Assembly: GCA_002794735.1 (NCBI GenBank)
Contig: NBAZ01000004.1
Location: forward strand, 682,001-746,000
Length of the DNA stretch: 64,000 bases
Reading direction: 5' to 3'
Source of the DNA: Pyrrhoderma lamaoense
Lineage: Eukaryota; Basidiomycota; Agaricomycetes; Hymenochaetales; Hymenochaetaceae
Positions 46,424-58,130 of the stretch are shown here, in pieces (the first letter of the stretch is position 1; each line of letters opens with the position of its first letter). The notes beneath the pieces are model-generated. The model searched no databases, was not told the origin of the DNA, and was given only the letters and a program-made list of their open reading frames with translations. The translations under genes and the position numbers were made by a program.

Positions 46424-49164
46424 CTATTTTGTCTTTTTCGTTTCTTTATCTCCTTTAGAGTTTTCAACCTTATCGATATCATTGGCCATAACTTGCCCAT
46501 ACTCATTGACACGTTTAGGGTCAATTCGATAAATCCAGCGCTTGAAATAATATGATAGGTCGCAAAGAGGTTATTATCGTACTTTGTCATGGAAATCATA
46601 TACATACCTGGTACAGGAAAATCAAGAAAACGACATCGTCTCGGAAACATGCCAAACGATGAAGAATAGGCATCTTGATACAGAATCTACAGTCGATACC
46701 AAAATCTCAATACACGGTAGGATAGGGACAAGAAATGATGGCAGCACATACGCAAAAAAATCATCCACGACTGTGGAGAGAGTTTTATAAACCATAGCCT
46801 TCATTGGCATATGAGCAACACTCTGGCAGGTGACGTAAGTCCACACTAATCTACGGGGACTAGTAAAAGTATTACCTTTAGTTTGTAGTTTATAATCAGC
46901 TGTGGGATTAGTTGTGCCTATGGGGAAGAGGATTAAAAACCTCAGCATACAAACCTTTTGGTGCACTTACAAATCCGAACATATAGACAAAGCTTGTTAA
47001 GGTGGATATTATAAAGCTGTACCATCCTCTATGAGACTCGTAAATAAGCGAGTATATAGTGTAAGCAGCCAGTGTAGGTATTGTAACATATGAAACGTAA
47101 CGGAAAGCGAGTTTATCATATCTGGAGATGGTCAAGACGCCTATATTTAGAGAAAATAGGCCGGTATACTCACTCTTGAGTCTTTTTCTCATCCTCGCTG
47201 AGGACGTGTTTATCCTTGAATTCAATTTTGTAGGGGAGATTGATCCCGCGGGGGAAGCAACGAGCTTGATGTCCACGGCTTTAGTGATCTTTAATGGCTT
47301 CAGGTAAGAACAAATCCTTCATTGCTGTAACTAAACGCAAGTTACCTTCCATGCTTCGATAAGCATCCCAACACCTTGTCCCATAAGAATCATCCAACTC
47401 GTATTCTCGTTGTTATCCAGAAGGTATAAAAGAATAACAAACTGTACAAAGACGTTGGTAATGATCTGTCGAAAGTCATCAGTAAAGGCGAACTACCGTT
47501 GTTTAGTTAGTAGCTTACAGTCCTGGATTATACGGCAAGTAAATTAAAACACGCCTTTCTTTCTAGTGTAGAAACAATAGCTTACCGAACAGACACCCCA
47601 ACAAGTTCATCTTTTTTCCTCCAATGGGAAACGTCAGATTTGAAAGCCAATATCTCAAATCTGCCCTCGTAAGAAAAATTTACATTCAATATAAAACAAG
47701 CAGTGGACTTACACAGAGTGCAGCACAGTGACTAATGCCGTTAACATTAAGAAGTAGGGATTGGTTTCAACCAACATGCGTTTAATTTCATCAAATTCTG
47801 CGGAGGATGCGCCCTGTTGCTTCGCCGCCTCATTGAATCCGGCCCCAAAGTGGCAAAAACTTGGAATTTGAAGTAGGACATAGGTTGCAGTTCAACTCGG
47901 AGTGGTACTCGCGGGGTGGTCGAATTGATCTCGAAATTCTGAGAGCGTAACTGCCAGAAGTCATTAGGAAATATTATAGGCTTGTAAAAGCCCTTCGTTC
48001 CGGTATCGTCACGCATATTTGGCACCAAGTGTACGTCTATGGGTTAACATTAATGGCAAACATTTGAAGGCTCTGTTGAGATAAGCTTACGCTCTAAAAC
48101 AGGGGAGGGAGCTGAGTGTAAGGGACTACAGCTGCATCGGAGACTAATGCAAGGGTTAAATTCTAACGAGAATACATCATTAATTATATTTCGGGGTACA
48201 GGATAATGCTTACAGTATGCCAATGAGAGACGATAACATCCGGTTGTTCCTACATCAGGTTTAGTCAAAAATTTTAAATCTGTAACTTTTATACTCACCA
48301 TTTCTTCAATTTCCTCATGTTCCCGTTCTCCACTAAGAAGATTTTTTTCTTTCCTGACCTTCATCTTCGGTAAATAACGGGTTAGAACTGGCGGAATATT
48401 AATCATCAGTATGCTCGTCAGATAGTAGAAGCTCAATTTGCATACGCTTTCTAATATGATGGACTGAACTCGGATTAAACCTGTGATCTAAGGGATTGGG
48501 ACTAGCGTTATCCTTGACGAGAAATATATCTGCCCAGAGGGACCCATTATTCTGAACACTCTAAAATGGCGTCAGTACATAATGCATTTGATTTAAAACG
48601 AGATAATTACTTCAGGTAGAGAAACATCCAGATCCGTGACACGTTTCTCATCCCAGTTCCCGAACTTGATATTATTCCATACGAAATGTGGTAGATCCTC
48701 ATCGGACCTGAAGACATTTCCTGTGGGGGACGTGGACAAATAGACGTACATACTGAGATCTATTCCGAGAGGCCATGCCAGAGTAGCTTGCTGAGGAGGA
48801 AGTTGAAATGGGTTCTTGTCAACCGCTTGGGGGTTCAACTTGTCATATGTAGTAGGCACAGCAGGAACAACCGGTGACGGCGGCTTGGGTGCAAAGAATT
48901 TTGTTACTATATGCACAGGAATAGTGATTTCATCATAGCATCAGTGCTGAGCAAAGATTTTGCAATAATAAACGCTGCCGTACAAACTTGTGAGATTGCC
49001 CAAAAGATGAATATACGCTACAAGGTCGAGAATAACATTGAACAAGTGACGTTAGTGTCAGTTTTCAGGATACTAACTTGTACAATCCCTATGATTTGTT
49101 GAAAGCGACCTTCCTCTTGTTGTCCAGAGCCTGCCTGAGCCTGCGCAGGAGCTTGATCTGGCAT
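46424..49164 (-). CDS. CLPTM1 family transmembrane protein
   Basis: This is the homolog of human cleft lip and palate transmembrane protein 1, an ER/Golgi multi-span protein. The start is the ATG at 49164 (MPDQAPAQAQAGSGQQEEGR) and the stop is TAG at 46424-46426 after a Lys-rich end. Family blocks seen are LWADIFLVKDNASPNP near 48500 and FYKPIIFPNDFWQLR near 47960. Also seen are EFDEIKRMLVETNPYFL near 47770, FEILAFKSDVSHWRKKDELV and NTSWMILMGQGVGMLIEAWK near 47390. The C-terminal membrane block includes YRVNPKR-like IYRIDPKRVNEYGQV near 46500. The protein has a lumenal N-terminal domain and about six C-terminal spans. At 47843-47846 (CCCC on plus) one extra base is needed to continue from FATLG into AGFNEAAKQQ. 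The human protein has been linked to GABA-A receptor trafficking; the fungal role is unknown. Confidence 0.92.
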
Positions 49165-50038
49165 ACTGCAAGGTGACACACTCAGTGGACCTTACCTGCT
49201 GACTAGGTGTGTAGAGAGTTGTAGTCGTCTTTGTTATATAACTATGTTTACGTACACAACGGGATTATATTAGTCACATCACACTTTTCTTTCTTTAAAG
49301 GTGTCAAAGTGCATAAAAAGTGTGACCAAGTTTCCGTAAGATTATAACACATCGGCAATATATTGCTATCTGAATAGAATGATTTGTTACTTTTTTATAA
49401 AAAAAATTCTTCTGTAAGGATTGTGATCATTGTCAAAGTGGTGAGATGATCCACGTAGGACAGTGTTATAAAATTAGAATTCTCAAATTCCTTGATCAAT
49501 GATGCCGAGTAGAGCCAACCGAGCACGTTGCTGATTCTGAGCTGAGCGGCCGTTTCGGGGAGCATAACCATGACTGTGCAGTGAGAAGCTGTGACTTGAT
49601 TGATTTTACATTCTTGCACAGACAAACAATCAAATTACAATCGAATGAAGGAGGTTCACAGAAGGTGAGACATCATTACGATCTCAAGGAGCTACCAAGA
49701 ATAACAATAGAAGAAAAGCTGGAACGACGGCAATTGGCCTCAACTCTTCACGCCAAGTCTCCTTTTACTGAGGCTAGAATACAGGCTTTTTTTGGCTCTC
49801 GCCTGGCCCCCGTGCGCAGGGTTACAGGTAAGCGTGACCCTAACTAAAAGAGGAGTGCATCACGGTCCTTAGATAATAAGCGAACAGCCTCGCCTTGATC
49901 GCGTACAACAAAACCGTTGCTTTCAATCCTCTATCTTTTACACATCTACCACTCTCCCTCTTTTTCTTTTCTCCAGCGCACGCCTCTCAGATCTCTCTTT
50001 CATAAAATTAATATCCGCTAAACGCCAGTGTAGGCGCA
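49165..50038. other. Divergent promoter region, CLPTM1 / chitin synthase
   Basis: No gene is supported. An 88-codon plus-strand open frame at 49581-49847 shows no family resemblance. The right end is a pyrimidine-rich leader. Confidence 0.5.
49921..50010 (+). promoter_or_regulatory. Pyrimidine-rich leader of the chitin synthase gene
   Basis: The ~120 nt before the ATG are strongly C/T-rich (for example CTCCCTCTTTTTCTTTTCTCC). This is typical of fungal transcription start regions of well-expressed genes. Confidence 0.5.
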
Positions 50039-53000
50039 ATGGCGAATCCTCAACGCCCTACTTTCTCCTCTCAGAACTCTACGGACTCTCATTACTCAAA
50101 CCGTGATCCATTCAGCGATGGTCAACCACGTATCCAATTTCAAGAACCTACAATACCCCTCGAGGTATGCCGCAACCATACGAAAGCTCAACGAGCCTCC
50201 CCCATGAGTTTGGAGGTCAACAAGCTTATGATATGGGAGAAGAGGAGAAGGTACCCTTAACGGGTGATCAGGGGTTTGTTGGTGGACTCTATCCTCCAGG
50301 GTGAGCTATTCTTGCGTAAATCGTATGAAAAGACATTCGTTCTTGGATATCCATTGGCTCTTTCCGTGTTACTATGCTTCCTGAATATGTATTATGTACT
50401 GTGGAGCCCCGTTGCTAACAATAACTTTAGACGTCAAATTGATCCCAACTCCTTTGGTGATCCTTACGCACGCCCTGCATCGGTCGTCTCAACCGCTTCA
50501 AACAGTACTGATACGGCCTGGCGCCGGCGTCAGACTATCAAGCGTGGTGTTACACGCAAAGTCAAATTGACACGTGGTAATTTCATCACAGAGTACCCCG
50601 TTCCAACAGCTGTACATAGTGCTATTGAAGCCAAATGGAAAAACGTCAATACTACCGAGTTTTCGTAAGTAACCCATTTTAGCTGATTATTCTCCGAATA
50701 TCCCCTTAATTTGTTGGTTTCCGAAACCGGTAGTCATATGCGGTACACTTCCGCAACGTGTGACCCCGATGAATTCACAGAAGCAAATGGTTATTCTCTA
50801 AGAACCAAATTATACAACAGACAAACTGAGTTGCTCATTGCCATTACATCTTACAATGAAGATAAGACGTTGTATGCGCGTACCTTACATGGCGTTATGT
50901 TGAACATTCGTGATATCTGCAAAACCAAAGCTTCAAAGTACTGGCGTCGCAGTGCGGAAGAAGGTGTACCTGGTTGGCAAAAAATATGCGTCGTTCTCGT
51001 CGTTGATGGTCTCGAGGCAATGGACAAAAGCGTTTTGGATATTCTCGCAACCGTGGGGGTTTATCAGGATGGTGTCATGAAAAAAGAGATCGATGGGAAG
51101 GAGACTGTCGGCCATATTTTTGAGGTTTGTTACGTCAGCCATCAGTAGTATCTATTTTTATTGATTCGTGCACTATAGTACACAACTCAGCTTTCTGTCG
51201 ATGCAACTCCCCAACTTATCCTACCTCACGGAGAGGATCCAAATAATTTAGTACCTGTTCAGATCATTTTTGTCTTGAAGGCCAAAAATCAAAAGAAAAT
51301 CAATTCTCACAGATGGCTTTTCCACGCCATAGGAAGGATGCTAGAGGTTCGTTGATCTTCAACTAGTTTTGCTTCAATTTTGCATAGACTTACTCTTTTC
51401 TTTTCTCCCTTAAGCCTAACATTTGCGTTCTTATTGACGCTGGTACTAAACCAGGTCATAAGTCAATCTATTATCTTTGGGAAGCATTCTACAACGATCC
51501 CCATCTCGGCGGTGCTTGTGGAGAAATTCACGCCATGATCAAGGGTGGAAAGAAACTATTGAACCCTCTCGTTGCGGCCCAGAATTTCGAATACAAAATG
51601 TCTAATATCTTAGATAAACCTCTTGAATCGTCATTTGGATATGTATCTGTGCTTCCTGGTGCCTTCTCTGCTTACCGTTATCGTGCAATTCAAGGACGTC
51701 CCCTGGAGCAATACTTCCATGGTGATCACTCTCTCGCAGATCGTCTTGGTCCTAAAGGTATTCATGGTATGGACATTTTCACCAAGAACATGTTCTTGGC
51801 CGAGGATCGTATTCTTTGTTTCGAGCTTGTTGCCAAAGCTGGGGATAGATGGACGTTATCATATGTAAAGCCGAGTAAAGCAGAAACGGATGTACCAGGT
51901 AAAGTATCGGATATACTATTGATATTTTATCGATGCATCTACTCTTATTAACAAAATGTCACTTCCAGAATCGGCTGCTGAACTAATTGGTCAGCGTCGT
52001 CGGTGGTTGAACGGTTCTTTTGCCGCATCGGTTTACGCTTTGGTGCATTTCTTCCGGTTCTACAAATCTGGCCATGGTATTATTCGAATGCTGTTCTTCC
52101 ATATCCAAGGAATTGTTAGTTTCGATCATGTATAAAAACGAATTACTCTAGCTAACAATATTTTATAGTATAACGTCTTCTCTCTGATATTCTCTTGGTT
52201 TGCCTTGGCTAATCTCTGGTTGACTTTCTCAATTATTATTGAACTTCTCCCGAGTCTTTCTACGCCTATAATTATTTTCGGTACTTCTGCGATTGTAGGT
52301 CGGATTAAGTATTCTAAGTAAAAAATATCTGACTTTTTTGTAGACATACTGGGTCAATCAAGGTCTTAAGTGGGTTTATCTCGCTTTCTTGGCTTTACAG
52401 TTTGTTTTGGCACTAGGAAATAGGCCAAAGGGAGAGCGAATGGCTTACACAGTTACTTTATGGTATGTCTCTTATACCTTCTAGTTCTTTACTTTTCTGA
52501 TCACTTCTCACATAGTGTATACGCGGTTTTGTCACTCTACCTGATTGTTTGTGCTTTCTGGCTTACTGCTAATTCCCTAAAGGTAAGGAGTCTGATAAGA
52601 GATGTCAATAAAAGTTTATCTAATATTGCCATAGACTATACCAAGCCAATTGGCTGGTCATTCCACCGCTGAGATCATTCAGAAAATATTGGAACCACCA
52701 ATTGGTGCACTTATAGCCGCATTAGTTTCAACGTTTGGTATCTACTTCTTTGCATCTTTCCTTTTCGTGCGTTCCTTCAGTTTTTGTACGCAGAATTCTA
52801 TATAAACTAATGTCTACTCCAGCGTGACCCTTGGCACATGTTCTCTAGTTTCCCTCAATACCTGTTACTTGCCCCAAGTTTCACAAACGTCCTCAACGTT
52901 TACGCGTTTTGTAACTTACACGACGTTTCTTGGGGTACGAAGGGATCTGATAAGGCTGACGCACTTCCATCTATGACTTCGAAAAAAGGGAAGGAAGATG

Positions 53001-53435
53001 ACGGTGCCGTTGTCGAAGATACGACTAAGACTCAAGAGGATGTTGATGCTGCCTTCAAAGAGACGGTTACTCGTGCCGTAACGAAGATTGAGTCAAAGGA
53101 AGAGATTGAAAAGCCAACAATGGATGATCAAAATAAGACATTCCGTACTCGTTTGGTTGCTGCTTGGATGTTATCGAATGCTGGTCTCTCAGTAGCAATG
53201 CAGAACCTTGCTGGAACGCCCAGCGGAGACACGGATGCTGATACGAAAAAACTTCAATCAAGACAGCAGTTCTACTTCTCAGTCATCCTTTACTCGACAT
53301 TTGCCCTAGCTCTCGTCAGATTTATAGGTGTAAGTTATTTCGGAAAACATGCGGTTTGGATTACTCTAACTTTTTTTACAGTGTTTGTTCTACTTCTTCA
53401 AACGCAACCTGTTCAGATGCTGTCGCCGATCTTAA
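50039..53435 (+). CDS. Chitin synthase, division 1 (class I-III type)
   Basis: This plasma-membrane glycosyltransferase makes chitin from UDP-GlcNAc. The start is ATG at 50039 ([20 protein letters not shown]) and the stop is TAA at 53433-53435 after a Cys/Arg-rich end ([12 protein letters not shown]). A disordered N-tail is followed by the division-1 N-terminal block ([17 protein letters not shown]). Catalytic motifs are ITSYNEDK near 50845, [10 protein letters not shown] near 51430, [10 protein letters not shown] near 51805 and the [10 protein letters not shown] product-binding motif near 51992. At least six membrane spans follow ([51 protein letters not shown]). An acidic cytosolic linker lies at 52950-53130. 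At 50164-50165 (GG) one extra G joins PLE to [11 protein letters not shown]; taken literally, the frame would stop early. The class within division 1 is not certain. Confidence 0.96.
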
Positions 53436-53826
53436 AATGCATTACTTTCATGCACTACTAATGCCAACGAAGAATTCATTCTTCTATGTTATCATCACCA
53501 TATACTTCAGGAATTCACCTTCTCTTCCATCGTTTTACGGACTTTTCTTGGTTTCCCTTTTCTTTCCTTCTCTTTTGCGAATTAGTGGTGAAGACTTAGT
53601 ATAGCGCTATTAATGGGTGGTTGTTATGACATACGCTATGGACTCGGACTTGGACTTGGGACTCGATTTTTCGTCGTTACATTCCTTTTGATTAATACCA
53701 TATTCGTCGTGCATCTCGTACAGGGTTTCTAGTTAGAAATTAGTTACTAGAAGGTGTATAGGTGGTGTACATGTACATATATCCAATAAATAGCAAGCTC
53801 TCAAGGATAAGTGTGATCTCAGGGTG
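53436..53826. other. Convergent 3'-3' spacer, chitin synthase / RING gene
   Basis: No gene is seen. It holds the third TGTACATGTACA palindrome. Confidence 0.5.
53766..53777. repeat. 12-bp palindrome TGTACATGTACA, copy 3
   Basis: A perfect copy lies 50 bp past the RING-gene stop (minus strand) and 330 bp past the chitin synthase stop (plus strand). It runs on into TATATCC, so the plus strand reads TGTACATA at its end. Confidence 0.9.
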
Positions 53827-54713
53827 CTATGAGTACAAACCAATGTAATCATTTCGGGTTTCTCGATGTTGTTCACGGTTTGGAGAATTATTCCTAATTC
53901 CCAAAGCTCCTCTCAATATGTCCAGGAAGTCTTCAGCATCTGGATTGTCTGTACTGGCGTCTGTCTCAGGCTGATCTTGTGAAGTCTCGCTCTCAGCAGA
54001 TTGCGAAGAGATGAAAGGCCTCCTACACGTTGGACAAGAATCATTCTGAAAGAAACCCATATGCGAATTAGCAAAAAGATGAAGCAATGTTGGTTTATAC
54101 AAATTAGTCGCTGAGATTGTGTGGGATTGTTCTCATATAAGCCTGTATTTTCCGAAAAAAAAACGTACCTGCATTATCCAAGTTGATATACTACATGAAG
54201 AAAGAAGAAATTGATTAGTTATTTCCGAACTCCTTTTGCTTATTGATATAATCACTGAAGTGATATTAAAGGGTTTCATATACTGTACTTACTCCTTTCG
54301 ACAAAATAAATGTCCACACGTGTCTGAAAGGCGGGTAACGCCCATATCCTCCATCGCAACTGCCGGGCTGTCCATGGCATGCGCCATTTCCTCAGCCGCC
54401 AGAACGGCTAGAAAAGATGTAAAACATATTGGACAACATGAATCTAGTACGAGCGAAACGGTATTTGATTGCGATTAGCTGAAAGGTAAGGATCTGTAAA
54501 GAGAGGAAGAATATTAATCAAGAGACCTTTGTGATCAAGACGAATTAAATCCTGTTCATTCAATTTAGGGAGCTTGGAAATTAGTTCTCGCCGATGCCTG
54601 AGTATAGTAAATGTAAATATACCGACGTATGGGATGGAAACACGAGACATCTAGATAACTCATACTCACGGGTCTGGGCCAACCAAATTCATCAGCACCG
54701 AGTTGATATCCAT
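53827..54713 (-). CDS. RING-finger protein, putative E3 ubiquitin ligase
   Basis: The start is the ATG at 54713 (MDINSVLMNLVGPDP) and the stop is TAG at 53827-53829. The N-terminal ~60 residues are helical (ELISKLPKLNEQDLIRLDHK). The RING follows: CCPIC, then LSDTCGHLFCR, then ISTWIMQNDSCPTCRRPF, a C3HC4 arrangement split by two introns (about 54067-54168 and 54190-54290). The tail is acidic and disordered, with a short helix (EDFLDILRGALGI). E3 ligase activity is inferred from the RING only; the substrate is unknown. At 54447 a TAG stop falls just before CCPIC. One extra base there (CC for C on the coding strand) opens the frame, matching the other single-base gaps. Total is about 210 residues. 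Confidence 0.8.
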
Positions 54714-54931
54714 GTTTATTGTAGGAGGTAGAGACGCGTAATCATTAGATCATTCAATATATGGGTATCTCATACATATCTAGCACGAGCACGTGCATAG
54801 TTGAAGTTCAGGTCAAAGAAAACCATAATGGTATTATACGATAAACAACTCATTAATTTCTCCTTTTCTACTCCTTAGCAGTTCATACAATCAGTATCAT
54901 TCTAGGAGACATCGGCATAGTGTACACATGA

Positions 54932-55567
54932 TCAAAACACGTTTATGTAGGGAGTTACGAAAGCAAAGCAACAGGAAGTAGTACAAGAGTAAGATGAAGA
55001 TATGGTATGAAAGCGATGGCAATGGGGGTGAAAATGCAGATCAAAATGGATTCTCGGGTCAACCATTGCTTCATTAACTCTTTTCTCTTCTGGCTTGATA
55101 TCATCAGGATCTTGTTCAGAGCCAGAGCCCGAATCGTTGCTATCTTCAACCGTGTGCGATTGGAAAAGTCCCCCTTGAGCCGGCTTTACTCCCCTATGAG
55201 CTTGTTCAGTGATCATCAATGACCTGAGGCTGCGGTAGACTTACTTCTCAAATCTTTTCTTCTTAGCAGCTGAGATCTTCTTAGAGCAAGGGGTCAACAT
55301 GTTGTCCGTAGGGGAAACATACTTTGGGTTCCTAGAAAAAGAGCATCGTAAGTATAATGGCAGAGAGTAGTTATTCCCCTCGAGAACATACTTGTTTGAG
55401 GACATCTTCTTTGCAAGTAGAGCCTTTGCACCCATGCCCGGCTTCTGATTTATATTAGTGGCATTACCGAGCGGAGCCTGGGGCACGACGACTTGTGCCG
55501 CACGTGAAGGGTTGTGTAGAGGCTCAGAGTGAACTGGTGAATCATTTGGCGTTGAGACGGCAGACAT
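54932..55567 (-). CDS. SPO12-like cell-cycle regulator
   Basis: The start is the ATG at 55567 (MSAVSTPNDSPVHSEPLHNP). Exon 1 joins to exon 2 across a 5' GTATGT intron to give KYVSPTDNMLTPCSKKIS, the Spo12 family core (NxMSPC-type). Yeast Spo12/Bns1 work in mitotic exit (FEAR), promoting Cdc14 release. A phosphorylatable Ser/Thr-Pro context is visible (SP, TP). After KKKRFEK a TAA is met, but it lies inside a GTAAGT donor. A 51-nt intron ending CTCATAG continues in frame into an acidic tail (QSHTVEDSNDSGSGSEQDPD) that runs to about 54932. Both ends are possible. The spliced one gives about 160 residues. The family call rests mainly on one short motif. Confidence 0.72.
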
Positions 55568-56602
55568 CGTAAGTATGTGAAGCAGATATTAATACCAGTG
55601 AACTACTTGTGAAGAAGGTAGAGTTGAACTCTGAATTGGCTTTTTGAACATATGAACTGACAGCCACCGATCAATCATGTGATCACGGACAAAGTACGGA
55701 CATGTTGAATCAGTAGTTGCTTTTGAGCTAATGAGTTCATTCATAATTTCATTACTTACTTGAAACAGTACTTCGTTCTTGTCTTTGTACCATTCTCGTA
55801 TGCACATAAAAGAGAAATTATCTAAGTTTTTTCTCAAATTCAGCTTTCACAGAGCATCTATATATTGTGGCATAAACATTTCGAATCTCGACTACAGAAT
55901 GGAAGCAAGGGTGCATTTTTGTGTATTGGTTTTCACATATATTAACATTGTACTCTCAAGAAGTGGTTCTCTAGTTAGCAATTGCATTCGATTTGTTCTC
56001 ATTGTCCTTCGGTTCTCTATTGATCGAAAGAACGCGAGAAGAAAGAAGTGAAACAGTATGCGCGGTAGCAGTACTAGACTTGATCGTTAGCTCCTTAATT
56101 AACATTACTAACTCCACGCCTGTGTTTCAACGAAAAATTGGCCCCAGGCCATGATCCACACTGGGTTCGGAGAATCTATTACGTGGATGGTGATAATTTT
56201 AAGTAGACAAATTTCTCGGGTCGGGTCGACCCTTGTACCGGCTCGTATCCGCCGCAGGGAGGATGAGGGAAGGAGAGTGAGAGAAAGGGAAGGAAAATAG
56301 GAAAATATTCAGAATCAAAGGGAAGAAGTATTTTGGTCAGATGATGGGACTTGAGGGTAATCAGGGAATAGGGAAAGATAAACAGCTCGCGAACATGATA
56401 AAACTCTGAAAACGTACATGCTTGATAGTATGATACTGAGTTCCGAAACCTGACAGATCGAGACTGCGTAGAGACCGTATATAATATTCCTTTTTGTAAC
56501 CGCGACCAACTTCGGCATTCGTGCTCTCCTCGTCACTAGCTCCTCTCCTCATCGTCTCTTTTTTTTTCTCATTTCGTTCCTTTCTTCTATTCATAACCAC
56601 AA
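55568..56602. other. Divergent intergenic region, SPO12-like / Rheb
   Basis: No gene is firmly supported. A minus-strand open frame at 55589-55837 (contains CIREWYKDKNEVLFQVSNEI) is not recognised. The right end is a C/T-rich leader of Rheb (56541-56602). Confidence 0.5.
56541..56602 (+). promoter_or_regulatory. Pyrimidine-rich leader of the Rheb gene
   Basis: A C/T-rich tract with an 11-nt T run precedes the start codon. The ATG sits in a good context (CACAAATGG). Confidence 0.5.
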
Positions 56603-57436
56603 ATGGCTGGCGACGCTTTGAGAAAGAGAAAGATCGCTGTCCTCGGCTCCCGTTCAGTCGGTAAGTTGCACTCTCTTGCATTCACCTGTCACAATTAGTG
56701 ACGTCGGTCCTTTATCCCGGTGGTTTCGATTATAGGCAAGTCATCGCTCGTCATCAAGTATGTCGAGGACCTCTTCATAGAGTCTTACTACCCTACAATC
56801 GAATCCACCTTCTCAAAGTCCATCAATTACAACGGTGTAGAATTTGATTGCGATATCATTGACACTGCAGGCCAGGTATAGATGCACGCGACTCTTTAAC
56901 GTCTCATTCACTCAACAATTTACAACTCTGCTTCCAGGATGAATACTCTATACTAAATCAAAAACATGCCATAGGAATACACGGATTTGTCCTCGTGTAC
57001 TCTGTGGCATCTAGAAACTCTTTCGACATGGTCCAGATAATTCATGACAAGATTGTGACCTTCACAGGCAACCAATCCATTCCGTGCGTAATTGTCGGAT
57101 CCAAGTCAGATCTACCACAAAGGTAATTTAGTCTATCTCGTCAATTGAAGTGATATTGATCATTCCCGATGATAATATTGATGTGTAGGCAAGTCCAGGA
57201 GAAGGAAGCTGAGGATTATGCCAAATCCATTGGCGCAACGTGGGTAGAAACCAGTGCGAAGAACAACGTGAACATCAGTAAGTGCTACTATTACGTGCAT
57301 TTTATCTCTTGTATGCTCATCTGACACCTCTGGGCGCTCCTTAGGCAAGGTATTCGAACTTGTTCTCGGTGAGATTGAGAAACGCTCTCCCCATAATCAA
57401 AGTCAACCTACCTCTCGTCAATGCATCATTATGTGA
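56603..57436 (+). CDS. Rheb-family small GTPase
   Basis: Rheb activates TORC1 in response to nutrients. It starts MAGDALRKRKIAVLGSRSVG, with the P-loop GSRSVGKSS split by an intron. It carries the Rheb-type Arg-Ser in place of Gly12-Gly13 of Ras. The effector region YYPTIESTFSK closely matches Rheb. Other motifs are DTAGQDEYSI and ETSAK. The usual NKXD base-recognition motif reads GSKSD, so Asn is replaced by Ser. The C-terminus CIIM is a CAAX box for prenylation. There are five exons with small introns, all in frame, and about 190 residues. The gene converges with the beta-mannosidase gene over ~690 bp. Confidence 0.93.
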
Positions 57437-58130
57437 ATCACCACTACTTTCCTTCTCACATATGTTTTTCCCATTTGAGCATTCTCTTTTCTCATATCAA
57501 AGACTTGGGTTCCGAAACTTGGTACAGACAGTCAACCCACATACTCAAACCCTCCGACTTCTTCACAGAAGATATATATATCGTTATTGTGCCTTTGTAC
57601 TAATTATTCGCTCCGTACTTGCCTTCTTACAGCGCCTATACGCATAGCTTTTTTGTCTTGTCTCTGTTCTGCTACCCTCTGGTCTGTTTCCTTCTATTGT
57701 ACTTTGATATTGATGGCCTTAGACGTCTAATATTTGTACCATGTGTAAATAACTTGCTCCTTTACAAGCAAATTTCTTACATTTCTCATTAGTGTTATCT
57801 GTATCCTTGGAGAGTAAGTCACGTTGTTGCCTAGACTCTGGAGACTGATGATCTGGGGTAACAACTGTAAAAGCCGAGCGCACCGTACAATGATAATTAC
57901 AGGACCACTTTGATGTCATATGTTCATCATAGTAGGAAAAACTTTTTACGTGTTTATATGTAAAGTCCTCTTAAGATTTTGTTTCTGATTCAATTCTTTT
58001 ACTGATACACGGATGCACTAATCGCTTTAATAAATCCCTCCATTTATGCTGGTTTCAGGCTAATACAAGTTAATAACTTTGGAGCATGTCCTGTTTTATC
58101 TTTCACGCATTTTGCCAGGTATATATGGAA
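57437..58130. other. Convergent 3'-3' spacer, Rheb / beta-mannosidase
   Basis: No gene is seen. The open frames at 57360-57647 are extensions past the Rheb stop in other frames. AT-rich 3' flanks. Confidence 0.5.

Noticed and set aside
49581..49847. 88-codon plus-strand open frame upstream of chitin synthase
   Set aside because: There is no recognisable motif, it lies in a promoter region between divergent genes, and it overlaps an equally meaningless minus-strand frame.
55199..55260. A 21-nt intron in the SPO12-like gene
   Set aside because: It would be far shorter than any other intron here. A 51-nt intron from the same donor fits better and keeps frame.
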